A stretch of DNA of 64,000 bases, taken from the NCBI RefSeq assembly GCF_030816155.1, contig NZ_JAUSXR010000001.1:2418001-2482000 (forward strand), read 5' to 3'. Made by a program: the position numbers and the translations under genes. Under the pieces are notes generated by a model that had not been told where the DNA came from, made no database searches, and saw only the letters and a program-made list of their open reading frames with translations. This stretch comes from Arthrobacter woluwensis (GTDB taxonomy: Bacteria > Actinomycetota > Actinomycetes > Actinomycetales > Micrococcaceae). Of this stretch, positions 1-7,824 are shown piece by piece (positions within the stretch are counted from its first letter, which is position 1; every line of letters starts with the position of its first letter).

Positions 1-456
1 TTCGTGCTCAACGCGCCTCTGGAAGGACCGCACTGCACGGTCATGGACGTCCTCCGGGCCACGGAGTACGTCACCCCGGCGCTGGAGGTGCTGAACTCCC
101 ACCTTGAGCTGGAGGGGCGCACGATCGTGGACACCATCAGCGACAACGCCGCCTACGGTGGCATGGTCCTCGGCGGGAATCCCACCAAGCCGGACGCGAT
201 CGACCTGCGCTGGGTGTCCGCCCTGCTGTACCGCAATGAGACCATCGAGGAGACCGGCGTCTCCGCGGGCGTCCTCAACCATCCGGCCACGGGCGTCGCG
301 TGGCTCGCGAACAAGCTGCACCACCACGGAGACCGGCTGGAGGCCGGGGAGATCATCCTGGCCGGGTCCTTCACCCGGCCCGTCTGGATCTCCCGGGGCG
401 ACAGCGTGCTCTGCGACTACGGACCGTTGGGAACCATCTCATGCCGCTTCCTCTGA
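1..456 (+). CDS. hpaH: 2-oxo-hept-4-ene-1,7-dioate hydratase, C-terminal part
   Basis: This is the 3' part of a gene whose start lies before the window; the frame is open from base 1. The last 151 residues match the HpaH/HpcG hydratase family of the homoprotocatechuate meta-cleavage route. That enzyme adds water to 2-oxohept-4-ene-1,7-dioate just before aldolase cleavage. Family landmarks visible are [16 protein letters not shown], the [33 protein letters not shown] block (residues about 77-107 of the visible part) and the terminal LAGSFTRPV segment. It overlaps the following hpaI gene by 16 bases, so the two are almost certainly translationally coupled. Cytosolic and Mg-dependent by family knowledge. 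Confidence 0.93.
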   Translation, partial: FVLNAPLEGPHCTVMDVLRATEYVTPALEVLNSHLELEGRTIVDTISDNAAYGGMVLGGNPTKPDAIDLRWVSALLYRNETIEETGVSAGVLNHPATGVAWLANKLHHHGDRLEAGEIILAGSFTRPVWISRGDSVLCDYGPLGTISCRFL

Positions 457-1253
457 GCCCCACACTCCGCCACCGACTGCGCGAGTCCGACCGGCCCCTG
501 TTCGGCGGCTGGGTCTGCTCGGGCTCGCCCGTCATGGCGGAGGTCATGGCCGGCTCGGGCCTCGACTGGATCCTCCTCGACATGGAACACGCGCCCAACG
601 GTCTCGAATCCGTGCTCTCCCAGCTCCACGCCGTCTCCGGGTATCCGGTCACGGCCGTGGTGCGGGTGCCGTCCGCTGATCCGGTGATCATCAAGCAGGT
701 CCTGGACCTGGGCGCTCAGACCATCCTGGTGCCGATGGTCTCCACCGAGGAGCAGGCGCGGTCCGTGGCGGCCGCCGCCCAGTACCCGCCGCACGGCATC
801 CGGGGTGTGGGCAGCGCCCTGGCGCGGTCCGCCCGCTGGAACCGCGTCCCGGACTACCTGCAGAACGCCGCCGAGCACGTGTCGGTCTTCGTCCAGGTGG
901 AGACCGGCGAGGGCGTGAAGAATGCGCGTGCCATCGCGGCGGTGGACGGGATCGACGGCGTGTTCGTCGGTCCCAGCGATCTGGCCGCGTCGCTGGGCCA
1001 CCTCGGCCGGCAGGGTCACCCGGAGGTCGTCGCCGCGGTGGGCCGCGCCTTCGCCGACGTGACGGCCGCGGGGAAACCCGTCGGCGTCAACGCTTTCGAC
1101 CCTCAGGCCGCGGCCGACTATGCGGAGGCCGGGGCGACCTTCCTGCTCGTGGGGGCCGACGTCGCGCTGACGGCCAGGGCGTCCGAGGCTCTCGCCGCGC
1201 GCTTCATCCCTCAGTCCGGGGGCGACGACGGCGGGGCCACGGCCTCCTACTGA
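441..1253 (+). CDS. hpaI: 4-hydroxy-2-oxoheptanedioate aldolase
   Basis: A 270-residue class II (metal-dependent) aldolase of the HpcH/HpaI family. It splits 4-hydroxy-2-oxoheptanedioate into pyruvate and succinate semialdehyde, the last step of the homoprotocatechuate branch. The ATG at 441 (MPLPLSP) was chosen over upstream codons because the N-terminus then matches the family; the upstream reading is a shadow of hpaH. Visible catalytic landmarks are D47 and H50 in LLDMEH, R75 in VVRVP, the metal-binding Glu in QVETGEG and Asp in [11 protein letters not shown]. Length is normal for the family. It is the last gene of the cluster; a hairpin follows at 1267-1295. Confidence 0.94.
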   Translation: MPLPLSPTLRHRLRESDRPLFGGWVCSGSPVMAEVMAGSGLDWILLDMEHAPNGLESVLSQLHAVSGYPVTAVVRVPSADPVIIKQVLDLGAQTILVPMVSTEEQARSVAAAAQYPPHGIRGVGSALARSARWNRVPDYLQNAAEHVSVFVQVETGEGVKNARAIAAVDGIDGVFVGPSDLAASLGHLGRQGHPEVVAAVGRAFADVTAAGKPVGVNAFDPQAAADYAEAGATFLLVGADVALTARASEALAARFIPQSGGDDGGATASY

Positions 1254-1266
1254 AACGCGCCCTGGC

Positions 1267-1295
1267 CCGGGCCGGGGCCGACAGGACCGGCCCGG
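1267..1295. terminator. Hairpin between convergent hpaI and GNAT-hydrolase genes
   Basis: A perfect 9-bp GC-only stem (CCGGGCCGG/CCGGCCCGG) with an 11-nt loop lies between two convergent genes. It probably acts as a terminator in both directions. There is no U-tract. Confidence 0.5.
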
Positions 1296-1299
1296 TTCC

Positions 1300-2535
1300 C
1301 TACCGCCGCACCCGCGCCACCCACTCGCGGAGCAGCTCACGGACCTTCTCCGGCTGGTCCAGGTGGACGTTGTGGCCGGCTTCATCCAGCTCCGCGTACC
1401 GCGCGTCCGGGAAGCTCTGAGCGAGGACTTCCTGGTCCTCGAAACCGACCACGTGATCCTGCCGCGCGGCCACGATCAGCACCGGCTTGGCGAACCCCGC
1501 CAGCCGGGCCTCCGGCGCCGGGTCCAGGACGTACCGCTCGGCCAGCCGGTCCATTGCGCGCGTGTCCGCGGCCTTCAGCCCGGGCAGGGCCGCAGTCCGG
1601 AACCTCTCCCAGTTCTCGGGCGACTGCACCACCGACAGCTCCTCGTACGCCTTGGCCTCGCCGGGTTTCAGCGAACGGAGCAGGTCCTCGTCGCGCCGCA
1701 GCACGGTCTGCTCCGGCAGCGTGCGATGAGAGAGAACCGGGTCCACGACGGGCGCGAGCAGCGCCAGTCCGAGCACCTGGTCGGGCCGCCTCGCCGCCAG
1801 TTCGCGCGCCAGCAGGCCACCCAGGGAGTTGCCGACGACGGCGAACGGCCGCCCGCCCGTCAGCTCACCCGCCGCGGTGTCGAGCCAGTCCGCGAGGGCC
1901 GGCAGGTCGCCGTCACCGGCCAGCGCGGGAGTGCCGCCGAACCCGGGGAGGTCGAGGTACAGACGCTCCCAGCCGCCGTCGTCGAAGACGTCATCCAGAT
2001 CCAGCAGCAGGCGGTGGTCGATGCCGTTGCCGTGGACGAAGAGGAGCGGTGTGCCCTCGCCCCGCCGGACGAGGTGCGGCACGGGCCGCACCGTCGAGAG
2101 GGCGAGGTGGAGGAGCGGATACGGGCGCCCGGCGTCGTCGGTCTCGCTGCGCCCCGTCACGACGAAGCCGCGGTGCGCATAGAAGGCGGCGGCTCCGGCG
2201 TTCTGTTCGTTGACATCCACGGACCGCACGCCCTGCGCGCTGATCACGTGTTCCAGCAATGCGCCTCCGATCCCCTGCCGATGAGCGGAGGCGTCGACAA
2301 AGAGCATCTCCAGCCGGTCCTCGGCCGTCCCGGCGAAGCCGACCACCCGCCCGTCCAGCTCTGCAACGCTCAGCCGCACCTGCGGGAAGTACGCCTTCGC
2401 GAGCTGCGCCTCGATCTCGTCGCGGTCCGCGGCCGCGAGGAAGTCATGGGTCGCGTCCACAGCACTGCGCCAGATGGCGACCAGCCCGGGGTACTCCTCA
2501 GGTCCGCGGCAGTCGCGGATGAGCACGGAAGACAT
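1300..2535 (-). CDS. GNAT acetyltransferase fused to an alpha/beta hydrolase
   Basis: A 411-residue two-domain protein. Residues about 4-146 form a GNAT N-acetyltransferase, with an acetyl-CoA loop at HRQGIGGAL (85-93) and the usual NAGAAAFYAHRGF segment. Residues about 150-411 form an alpha/beta hydrolase, with an oxyanion-loop HGNG at 168-171, nucleophile S237 in GNSLGG, acid D360 and base H388. Both active sites look intact. The reading frame is continuous and begins with ATG preceded by an AAAGGAG ribosome site, so the fusion appears genuine. Such enzymes normally occur as separate 150- and 260-residue proteins. Substrates cannot be read from sequence. Confidence 0.85.
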   Translation of the reverse strand: MSSVLIRDCRGPEEYPGLVAIWRSAVDATHDFLAAADRDEIEAQLAKAYFPQVRLSVAELDGRVVGFAGTAEDRLEMLFVDASAHRQGIGGALLEHVISAQGVRSVDVNEQNAGAAAFYAHRGFVVTGRSETDDAGRPYPLLHLALSTVRPVPHLVRRGEGTPLLFVHGNGIDHRLLLDLDDVFDDGGWERLYLDLPGFGGTPALAGDGDLPALADWLDTAAGELTGGRPFAVVGNSLGGLLARELAARRPDQVLGLALLAPVVDPVLSHRTLPEQTVLRRDEDLLRSLKPGEAKAYEELSVVQSPENWERFRTAALPGLKAADTRAMDRLAERYVLDPAPEARLAGFAKPVLIVAARQDHVVGFEDQEVLAQSFPDARYAELDEAGHNVHLDQPEKVRELLREWVARVRR

Positions 2536-2601
2536 CGCGGGGAACTCCTTTGTCAGGGCCGGATCGCCGCTGCAACGGGCGGGAACGGATCAGTGACCAC
2601 A

Positions 2602-3540
2602 CTAATCGAGGGCCTTGTCCTTCCGGGCGGTGGTGATCGTGAGCGTGGCGACCGCGATCAGGACGATGCCGGCGAGCTGGACCAGGTCCGGGATGTGGCC
2701 GTAGACCGCGATGTCCGCGAAGATCGCCACGGCCGGATTCACGAAGGACAGCGCCGCGAGGGCCATGGTGGACAGGACCCGCGCCGAGCCGTACAGGGCC
2801 GAGTACAGCAGGCCGGTGTGGATCACGCCCATCGCCGCGATCCACCACCAGCCGGTGCCGCTCCACTGCAGCTGCGCGGCGAACGGCAGGAGCAGAAGGG
2901 CGCCGGTCACGCACTGGATCAGGGTCATGACGTACGGCCGGATGCCTGAGGTGTGCTTCGCCGCCAGCGTTGCGAGGGCGTAGAGGAGTCCGGCGAGCAG
3001 CGCCGAGAGGACGCCTCCGATCTCGCGTGGCGCGAGGCTCTCGATTCCTCCGGGCCCGATGAACTTCGTGGCCAGGAGAAGCCCACCGAAGGCCACGACC
3101 AGCCAGATCAGGTCCCGCCTTCTCGGCAGTTCGCGGCTGATCAGCGCGCCGAGCGCCACCAGCAGGAAGGGCTCCATGTGGTACGAGACGGTCGCGACGG
3201 TGAGCGTGGTGGTGGCGAAGGACTGGAAGAGGAACACCCAGTTGGCGACGAGCGCCACCCCGCCACCGAGGGTGAGCAGCACGGCTTTCACCGTCCACGT
3301 GCTCTGGCGGAACGCGTCGGTCGCCAGCGCGAGGAGCAGCAGCGCGCCGGAGGCGAAGACGCAGCGCCACGCGACGGTGGTGATCGGGTCGGTCCCCGCC
3401 TGGATGCTGAACACGCCGATGGTGCCCCAGCCGGCCATGGCGAGCGCGAGCCAGATCTTGGCGCGCAGCACCGTAGAGGCTGACGGCGAGCCTGATGGAG
3501 GCTGTCGGCGGTTGGTGGTGAGGTCTGCGGAGGAGGTCAT
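2602..3540 (-). CDS. EamA/DMT family membrane transporter
   Basis: A 312-residue integral membrane protein with ten predicted transmembrane segments arranged as two EamA halves. The halves run roughly from residue 29 to 155 and from 170 to 300. The family exports amino acids or other small metabolites. I chose the ATG at 3540 (MTSSADL). A GTG at 3573 would add 11 polar residues, but neither start has a good ribosome site. It is divergent from a LysR-type gene 72 bases away, which is therefore the likely regulator. The substrate is unknown. Confidence 0.85.
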   Translation of the reverse strand: MTSSADLTTNRRQPPSGSPSASTVLRAKIWLALAMAGWGTIGVFSIQAGTDPITTVAWRCVFASGALLLLALATDAFRQSTWTVKAVLLTLGGGVALVANWVFLFQSFATTTLTVATVSYHMEPFLLVALGALISRELPRRRDLIWLVVAFGGLLLATKFIGPGGIESLAPREIGGVLSALLAGLLYALATLAAKHTSGIRPYVMTLIQCVTGALLLLPFAAQLQWSGTGWWWIAAMGVIHTGLLYSALYGSARVLSTMALAALSFVNPAVAIFADIAVYGHIPDLVQLAGIVLIAVATLTITTARKDKALD

Positions 3541-3600
3541 GTATCGATCATGAGCGCGAATTTCTTTTAGCACCAGTAATAGTTTCTAGGCCTTTCATCG

Positions 3601-3606
3601 TAGAAT
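3601..3606 (+). promoter_or_regulatory. -10 hexamer TAGAAT of a probably leaderless lysR transcript
   Basis: TAGAAT ends six bases before the ATG of the LysR gene and there is no Shine-Dalgarno sequence. Transcription should therefore start at or next to the A of the ATG. Confidence 0.55.
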
Positions 3607-3612
3607 TTGTGA

Positions 3613-4518
3613 ATGATCGATGTCCTCTCGCTCCGCGCCCTGATCGCCGTGGCCGACACGGGATCGGTGACCTCGGCCGCGACCCTGCTCAGTTACACGC
3701 CGTCGAACATCACCCAGCACATCCGCCGGCTCGAACGGACCGTTCAATGCGCCCTCCTGGAGCGGGTGGGGCGCGGGGTGGTGCTCACGGAGTACGCGCG
3801 GTCCCTCGTGGAGCGCGGACGTCCGATCGTCCTCGCGCTGGACGACCTGGCGGCGGCGCACGACGGCGAACCGGCGGGCCGGGTGCGGATCGCCGTCTTC
3901 CCCACGGCGCTGCGGGGGCTGATCATCCCCGCCGTCGCGGCCCTCGCCTCCGCGCATCCCGCCCTGGTGGTGCAACCACTGGAGCTCGAGCCCGAGGAAT
4001 CCCTGCTCTTCGTCCGGACCGGCCTGACCGATCTGGCGCTGGTGAAGACGTGGGGCCGTCTCGCGGAGGAGGCACCCGATCCCGAACTGCGGCGCATCTC
4101 GCTCGGGGTGGACCGCGTGGACGCGATCCTGCCGAGCGGCCATCCGCTGGCAGGGCGGCCAGGCGTGTCCATGGAGGAGCTGCGGCATGAGCCGTGGGCC
4201 GTGACACCTGATGACGGACCGTATCGCCAGTGGATCGCCGCGCAGGGCGGACTCGGCAATCCCACCGGGCCCGTCTACGAGGCCGCGGAATTCCAGTCGA
4301 TCATCGAGTACATCGCGGCGGGCCTGGCCGTGGGCGCGGTCCCCCGCCTCGGTCGCGGCCCCCTGCCACCGGGCGTCACCGCGGTGCCCCTCACAGGGGA
4401 AGCCTCGTTCCGCGAGGTGTCGCTCGTGGTCCGGGCGGCGGCCGCCGACGGCCCCAATCTGCACACGGTCATCCAGGAGATTCTGCGGCAGTCAGGATTG
4501 TCCCTGGAAACTCCGTGA
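3613..4518 (+). CDS. LysR family transcriptional regulator
   Basis: A 301-residue regulator with an N-terminal winged helix-turn-helix (residues about 3-60: LRALIAVADTGSVTSAATLLSYTPSNITQHIRRLE) and a type-2 periplasmic-binding-like effector domain (about 90-290). Its divergent position next to the DMT transporter suggests it controls that exporter and itself. The ATG is preceded by a -10 box but no ribosome site, suggesting a leaderless mRNA. The effector is unknown. Confidence 0.9.
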   Translation: MIDVLSLRALIAVADTGSVTSAATLLSYTPSNITQHIRRLERTVQCALLERVGRGVVLTEYARSLVERGRPIVLALDDLAAAHDGEPAGRVRIAVFPTALRGLIIPAVAALASAHPALVVQPLELEPEESLLFVRTGLTDLALVKTWGRLAEEAPDPELRRISLGVDRVDAILPSGHPLAGRPGVSMEELRHEPWAVTPDDGPYRQWIAAQGGLGNPTGPVYEAAEFQSIIEYIAAGLAVGAVPRLGRGPLPPGVTAVPLTGEASFREVSLVVRAAAADGPNLHTVIQEILRQSGLSLETP

Positions 4519-4596
4519 GAATGAGGTGAGCAAGCGCTTCACCTCACTGCCCGGACGATCCGGCGGGGAGTCCACACGCCAGTAAAGGACGAGGAC

Positions 4597-5427
4597 ATGA
4601 CGCAGAAGGTCGCAGTGGTCACGAGAGCCTCCTCGGGGATCGGCGAGGCCGCCGCCCGCGCATTGCACGCGGCGGGCTTCACCGTCTATGCGGCGGCCCG
4701 CCGCCTCGACCGCATGGCCGCCCTCGCCGACGCTGGCATCCACACGATCGCCCTTGATGTCACGGACGCGGAGTCGTCCGCCGCCGCGATCGTCGCGATC
4801 CTGGAAGCGGAAGGCCGGATCGACGTGCTGGTCAACAATGCCGGCTATGGGTCCTACGGCTCGGTGGAAGAGGTGTCGCTCTCGACGGCTCAGGCGCAGC
4901 TCGACGTCAACGTCTTGGGGCTCGCGCGGATGGCGCAACTCGTGATTCCGGGGATGCGCGCTCAGGGCAGCGGCCGGATCCTCAACGTCAGCTCCATGGG
5001 CGGCCGCTTCGCCATGCCGATGGGCGCCTGGTATCACGCCAGCAAATACGCCGTCGAGGGACTCAGCGACGCCCTGCGGATGGAGCTCGCGCCCTTCGGG
5101 ATCGACGTCGTGCTCATCGAACCGGGATCCATCCGGACCGAGTGGGGCGGCATCGCCGCGGGGAACCTTCAGGAGGTCTCCGGGGACGGGCCGTACGCCC
5201 GACAGGCCGCGGCCATGGCCGTGACGATCGGTGGCAGCTCGGGTCCGACGGCGCGCCTGGCTTCCCGGCCCGAAGTGGTCGCCAAGGCCGTCGTGAAGGC
5301 CGCCACCGCCAAGCACCCCCGGACGCGGTATCTTCCGGGCTTCGGCGCCAAGCCGCTGGTGTTCCTGCGGGCGATGCTCCCCGACCGCGCCTTCGACGCG
5401 CTGATCGCCCGAGGTCTGGGGATCTGA
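4597..5427 (+). CDS. SDR family oxidoreductase with altered glycine motif
   Basis: A 276-residue classical short-chain dehydrogenase/reductase. The cofactor motif reads TRASSGIG (residues 9-16), so the first glycine of the usual TGxxxGxG is Arg10. NNAG (80-83) and the S133/Y146/K150 catalytic triad are present. The AGA codon for Arg10 differs from a glycine GGA codon by one base. The change could impair NAD(P) binding, or could be a recent mutation or base-calling error. The start is supported by AAAGGACGAGGAC before the ATG. The substrate cannot be predicted. It follows the LysR gene by 78 bases on the same strand. Confidence 0.85.
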   Translation: MTQKVAVVTRASSGIGEAAARALHAAGFTVYAAARRLDRMAALADAGIHTIALDVTDAESSAAAIVAILEAEGRIDVLVNNAGYGSYGSVEEVSLSTAQAQLDVNVLGLARMAQLVIPGMRAQGSGRILNVSSMGGRFAMPMGAWYHASKYAVEGLSDALRMELAPFGIDVVLIEPGSIRTEWGGIAAGNLQEVSGDGPYARQAAAMAVTIGGSSGPTARLASRPEVVAKAVVKAATAKHPRTRYLPGFGAKPLVFLRAMLPDRAFDALIARGLGI

Positions 5428-5460
5428 GGCTCGGAACGGGAGTGCGACAGCACGCTTCTG

Positions 5461-5763
5461 CTAAGCCACCTGCAACGGCGTGATCTCGGCGATCTGCCCG
5501 GCCACCCGATCCTCGGCACGGTCCAGTTCATACTGAATCTGGAGATTGAGCCAGAACTGGGGCGTGGTCCCGAAGTACCGCGCGAGCCGGAGCGCGGTAT
5601 CAGCCGTGATCGCCCGCTTTCCGTGCACGATCTCGTTGATCCTTCGCGGAGGCACCTTGATCGAGACTGCCAGTTTGTTCTGCGTGATGCTGAAGGCTTC
5701 GATGAAGTCGGCCAGGAGCACTTCACCGGGGTGGACCGGCGCGAGCCGCTCAATGATAGTCAA
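5461..5763 (-). CDS. higA: HigA-type antitoxin
   Basis: A 100-residue HTH_3 protein of the HigA/VapI addiction-module antidote family. It opens with the family signature ERLAPVHPGEVLLADFIEAF, followed by the helix-turn-helix (about 24-58) and the characteristic FGTTPQFWLNLQIQYEL segment. I chose the TTG at 5763 because it gives the canonical N-terminus; no suitable ATG or GTG is nearby. It overlaps the end of the toxin gene by 14 bases, the toxin-first order typical of higBA. It should neutralise HigB and repress the operon through the palindrome at 6041-6077. Confidence 0.88.
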   Translation of the reverse strand: MTIIERLAPVHPGEVLLADFIEAFSITQNKLAVSIKVPPRRINEIVHGKRAITADTALRLARYFGTTPQFWLNLQIQYELDRAEDRVAGQIAEITPLQVA

Positions 5764-6031
5764 CGATCTCGACCTCCTCGGGACCAGCGTCCGTCCATTG
5801 GAAACAGATGCGCCACTGGTCATTGATCCTGATGCTGTGTTGCCCTGCACGTTCTCCCGCGAGCGCCTCCAGGCGATTGCCAGGCGGAACGCGCAGATCA
5901 GCGAGTGATTCAGCCGCTCCCAACTGACGGAGCTTTCGCAGGGCGACACGATGGATCCGAGAATCGATCGACGGCACGCGCTCCCTCCGCCACAGGCGAC
6001 CGGTGGCGGAGTCGCGGAACGACCTGATCAC
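5750..6031 (-). CDS. higB: HigB-type (RelE/ParE superfamily) toxin
   Basis: A 93-residue small basic protein ending NDQWRICFQWTDAGPEEVEIVDYH, the C-terminal signature of HigB-like plasmid-maintenance killers. It begins IRSFRDSATGRLWRRE. The family are ribosome-dependent mRNA interferases. It starts at GTG 6031. TACGCT ends six bases before this codon and there is no ribosome site, so the transcript is probably leaderless. The promoter lies against the large inverted repeat at 6041-6077. It is co-expressed with higA through a 14-base overlap. Confidence 0.88.
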   Translation of the reverse strand: MIRSFRDSATGRLWRRERVPSIDSRIHRVALRKLRQLGAAESLADLRVPPGNRLEALAGERAGQHSIRINDQWRICFQWTDAGPEEVEIVDYH

Positions 6032-6040
6032 AGCGCCAGC

Positions 6041-6077
6041 GTATAACGCATCGCGTTATTAACGCAATGCGTTATAC
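6041..6077. promoter_or_regulatory. higBA operator, 37-bp near-perfect palindrome
   Basis: The 37 bases form an inverted repeat centred on 6059 with only one mismatched pair besides the centre. Each half contains its own AACGCA...TGCGTT dyad, so two operator sites are placed side by side. The higB -10 hexamer (6038-6043, minus strand) abuts the palindrome and a candidate -35 (TTGCGT, 6062-6067) is inside it. Binding by HigA would therefore block the promoter. That HigA is the binder is inference. Confidence 0.75.
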
Positions 6078-6305
6078 CCAGAACTTGTCACGTCACCAGC
6101 GACCGATAGGGCGAGTTGGTCCCCTGCAGGGCTCCCGGGACGAAGACCTGTGGCCGGATGAACTGTCTGATGCTCATACCCTCAGCTTCGTCCAGGCGCA
6201 TCGCCTCGTCGCCTGGTGAAGTGCGCTATGTGGACAAGGTGTCCTGCGTGGACAACTCGAAACGCGGCGAAGCAGGCTCCACTCCACCACAGGCGACCAG
6301 CGGTC
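6078..6305. other. Intergenic region without a convincing gene
   Basis: No recognised gene is present. The minus strand holds a 37-codon open frame (6088-6201) starting MRLDEAEGMSIRQF. It has no recognisable similarity and only a weak ribosome site, so I do not call it. Two copies of GTGGACAA occur about 20 bases apart near 6230-6255; the first is embedded in TGTGGACAA, which resembles an actinobacterial DnaA box. No further boxes or replication genes accompany them. Confidence 0.4.
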
Positions 6306-6842
6306 TCAGCTCAACGGCCAGGACCAGTGCGCATCAGCAGCGTTGCAGTCCCGGGCCATGCGCCGGGCATGAGACGCAGCGCGCTTAGTGGACGGTGGCA
6401 CCGCTGATTCCCAGACCCAGTCCTTGGGGAGGACATGGAGGGCGAGAGTCTCCAATCGCCCCCGTTCGTCGACAGCGCGGACGAGCACGACCGCGAAATT
6501 CTGAATCCCCCACCACAGCACAGCGCTCCCGTGGGGAATGGCCCCGGCGTCGAGCACCTTCCGCCCGTAGCCGTCGTCCGGGCTCAGGACCGACTCGGCG
6601 TGAAAGGAGTCGCCGCCGTAGAAGTGAATGCAGTGACGCCTCAGCGTGGTCTCAGTCTCGAGAAGCGCGCCGGCGTCACCGGAATCACTCAAGGGCGCTA
6701 TCGCGAGAGGGAAGATCGCATGGTCACCTCGGTCGACGACGGGCACGCCAAGATCTCCCCACCGGGGCTTCCTCCACGTGGGGATCGTCTCCAGGGTGCG
6801 GAGAAGCGCAATGCCATCCGTGATGTTCTCGACGTCGGTCAT
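6306..6842 (-). CDS. Hypothetical protein
   Basis: A 178-residue soluble protein of no family I recognise. It is mixed alpha/beta in composition, with segments such as HCIHFYGGDSFHAESVL and AVLWWGIQNFAVVLVRAVDERG, and has no membrane segment or signal peptide. The ATG at 6842 is chosen because AGGATCAGTG lies just before it; another in-frame ATG is at 6860. The start lies inside a perfect 15-bp inverted repeat (6830-6871), placing the ribosome site in a hairpin loop. It is 46 bases downstream of the AraC-type gene on the same strand and may be co-transcribed with it. Confidence 0.6.
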   Translation of the reverse strand: MTDVENITDGIALLRTLETIPTWRKPRWGDLGVPVVDRGDHAIFPLAIAPLSDSGDAGALLETETTLRRHCIHFYGGDSFHAESVLSPDDGYGRKVLDAGAIPHGSAVLWWGIQNFAVVLVRAVDERGRLETLALHVLPKDWVWESAVPPSTKRAASHARRMARDCNAADAHWSWPLS

Positions 6843-6871
6843 GGACACTGATCCTGCCATGACCGACGTCG
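6830..6871 (-). promoter_or_regulatory. Perfect hairpin enclosing a translation start
   Basis: Two 15-base arms (6830-6844 and 6857-6871) are perfect complements separated by 12 bases. On the transcript of the hypothetical gene the loop holds AGGA and the 3' arm holds its AUG. The fold could sequester the start codon while presenting the ribosome site. Confidence 0.6.
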
Positions 6872-6888
6872 GCCGCGTAGCTGTTCCC

Positions 6889-7752
6889 TCACCCCTTTTC
6901 GATCGGCAACCAGAGCTCGCACGAGGCGAAGTTCTCCGTGAATTCCAGGTACCGCACGATCGACGGCCCGGGCCGCAACCGCCACGGGTTGGACGGGAAC
7001 CATTCAGTCGCCGTCGCGGCCCACAGATTCTGCAGCGTTCCCGGGAACGGGCCCCGCGCGGCGAACACCGCCCAAGTGCCGGGATCAAGCGGGAGAGCGT
7101 CGAGATCCTCCGGCACCTCCGTGCCGGACTCCACCGCGACGCCGTGCAGATACGTGAGCGGGGATCCTTCCGGAGCGTCCGGCTCGGCGCCGTCGGTGAC
7201 CGCGAGGATTCCCGACGGCTCGGCGTTGCTCAGAGCCTTGAGCCGCACGTGTTCCTCGACCGGGATCGCGGCGATGTGCGCCTGGATGTGAGGGTTGACC
7301 CCGCGATGGATGAGCGGGACCCGAACGGCATGCCCGACGAGCATGAGGCCGGGCAGTTCGGTGATGGTGACGTCCATGGACGTGCCCCCTTCTACGCTCA
7401 GGCGGAACCTGAGCGTGGTGTGAGTGCTGAGCGGACCACCTTGACGTCGCACCTCGGACGGGCTGGCGCCGTGCACGGAACGGAACGCCCGGCCGAACGC
7501 CTCGACCGACCCGTAGCCGTAGCGCACGGCGACATCGAGGAGATGCGGCGCGCCCGAGGCCAGCTCGGCACCGGCGAGGGTCATCCGACGGTTGCGGATG
7601 TACTCCGAGAGCGGCACCTGCGCCAGAGACGCGAACATCCTCCGCAGGTGATACTCCGTGGTGCCGTGCCGCCGGGCGAATCCGGCGACGTCGACCGGCT
7701 CACCGAGGTTCTCCTCGATGTGGTCGACCAGGGCGTTGAGCGTGGCGATCAT
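6889..7752 (-). CDS. AraC family regulator with GyrI-like effector domain
   Basis: A 287-residue regulator. Residues about 5-105 are a double helix-turn-helix AraC domain (FARRHGTTEYHLRRMFASLAQVPLSEYIRNRRM and VAVRYGYGSVEAFGRAFRSVHGASPSEVRR). Residues about 125-285 form a GyrI/BmrR-like small-molecule-binding domain, the layout of Rob-type regulators. The start has a strong AGGAGG ribosome site. The 178-residue gene downstream may be in the same transcript. The ligand is unknown; GyrI-like domains often sense hydrophobic drugs. Confidence 0.88.
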   Translation of the reverse strand: MIATLNALVDHIEENLGEPVDVAGFARRHGTTEYHLRRMFASLAQVPLSEYIRNRRMTLAGAELASGAPHLLDVAVRYGYGSVEAFGRAFRSVHGASPSEVRRQGGPLSTHTTLRFRLSVEGGTSMDVTITELPGLMLVGHAVRVPLIHRGVNPHIQAHIAAIPVEEHVRLKALSNAEPSGILAVTDGAEPDAPEGSPLTYLHGVAVESGTEVPEDLDALPLDPGTWAVFAARGPFPGTLQNLWAATATEWFPSNPWRLRPGPSIVRYLEFTENFASCELWLPIEKG

Positions 7753-7824
7753 GTGGTCCTCCTGACACCAATGATTCTCCGGGGCGGGCCGGGGAAGGGA
7801 CCCGATAGTTCCGGTCAGGTTCGA

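Noticed and set aside
6088..6201. Minus-strand 37-codon open frame next to the higBA operator
   Set aside because: No recognisable similarity, weak ribosome site, and short enough to occur by chance.
6221..6260. Two GTGGACAA copies resembling actinobacterial DnaA boxes
   Set aside because: Only two boxes, one imperfect, and no dnaA, dnaN or AT-rich unwinding region nearby; not an origin.
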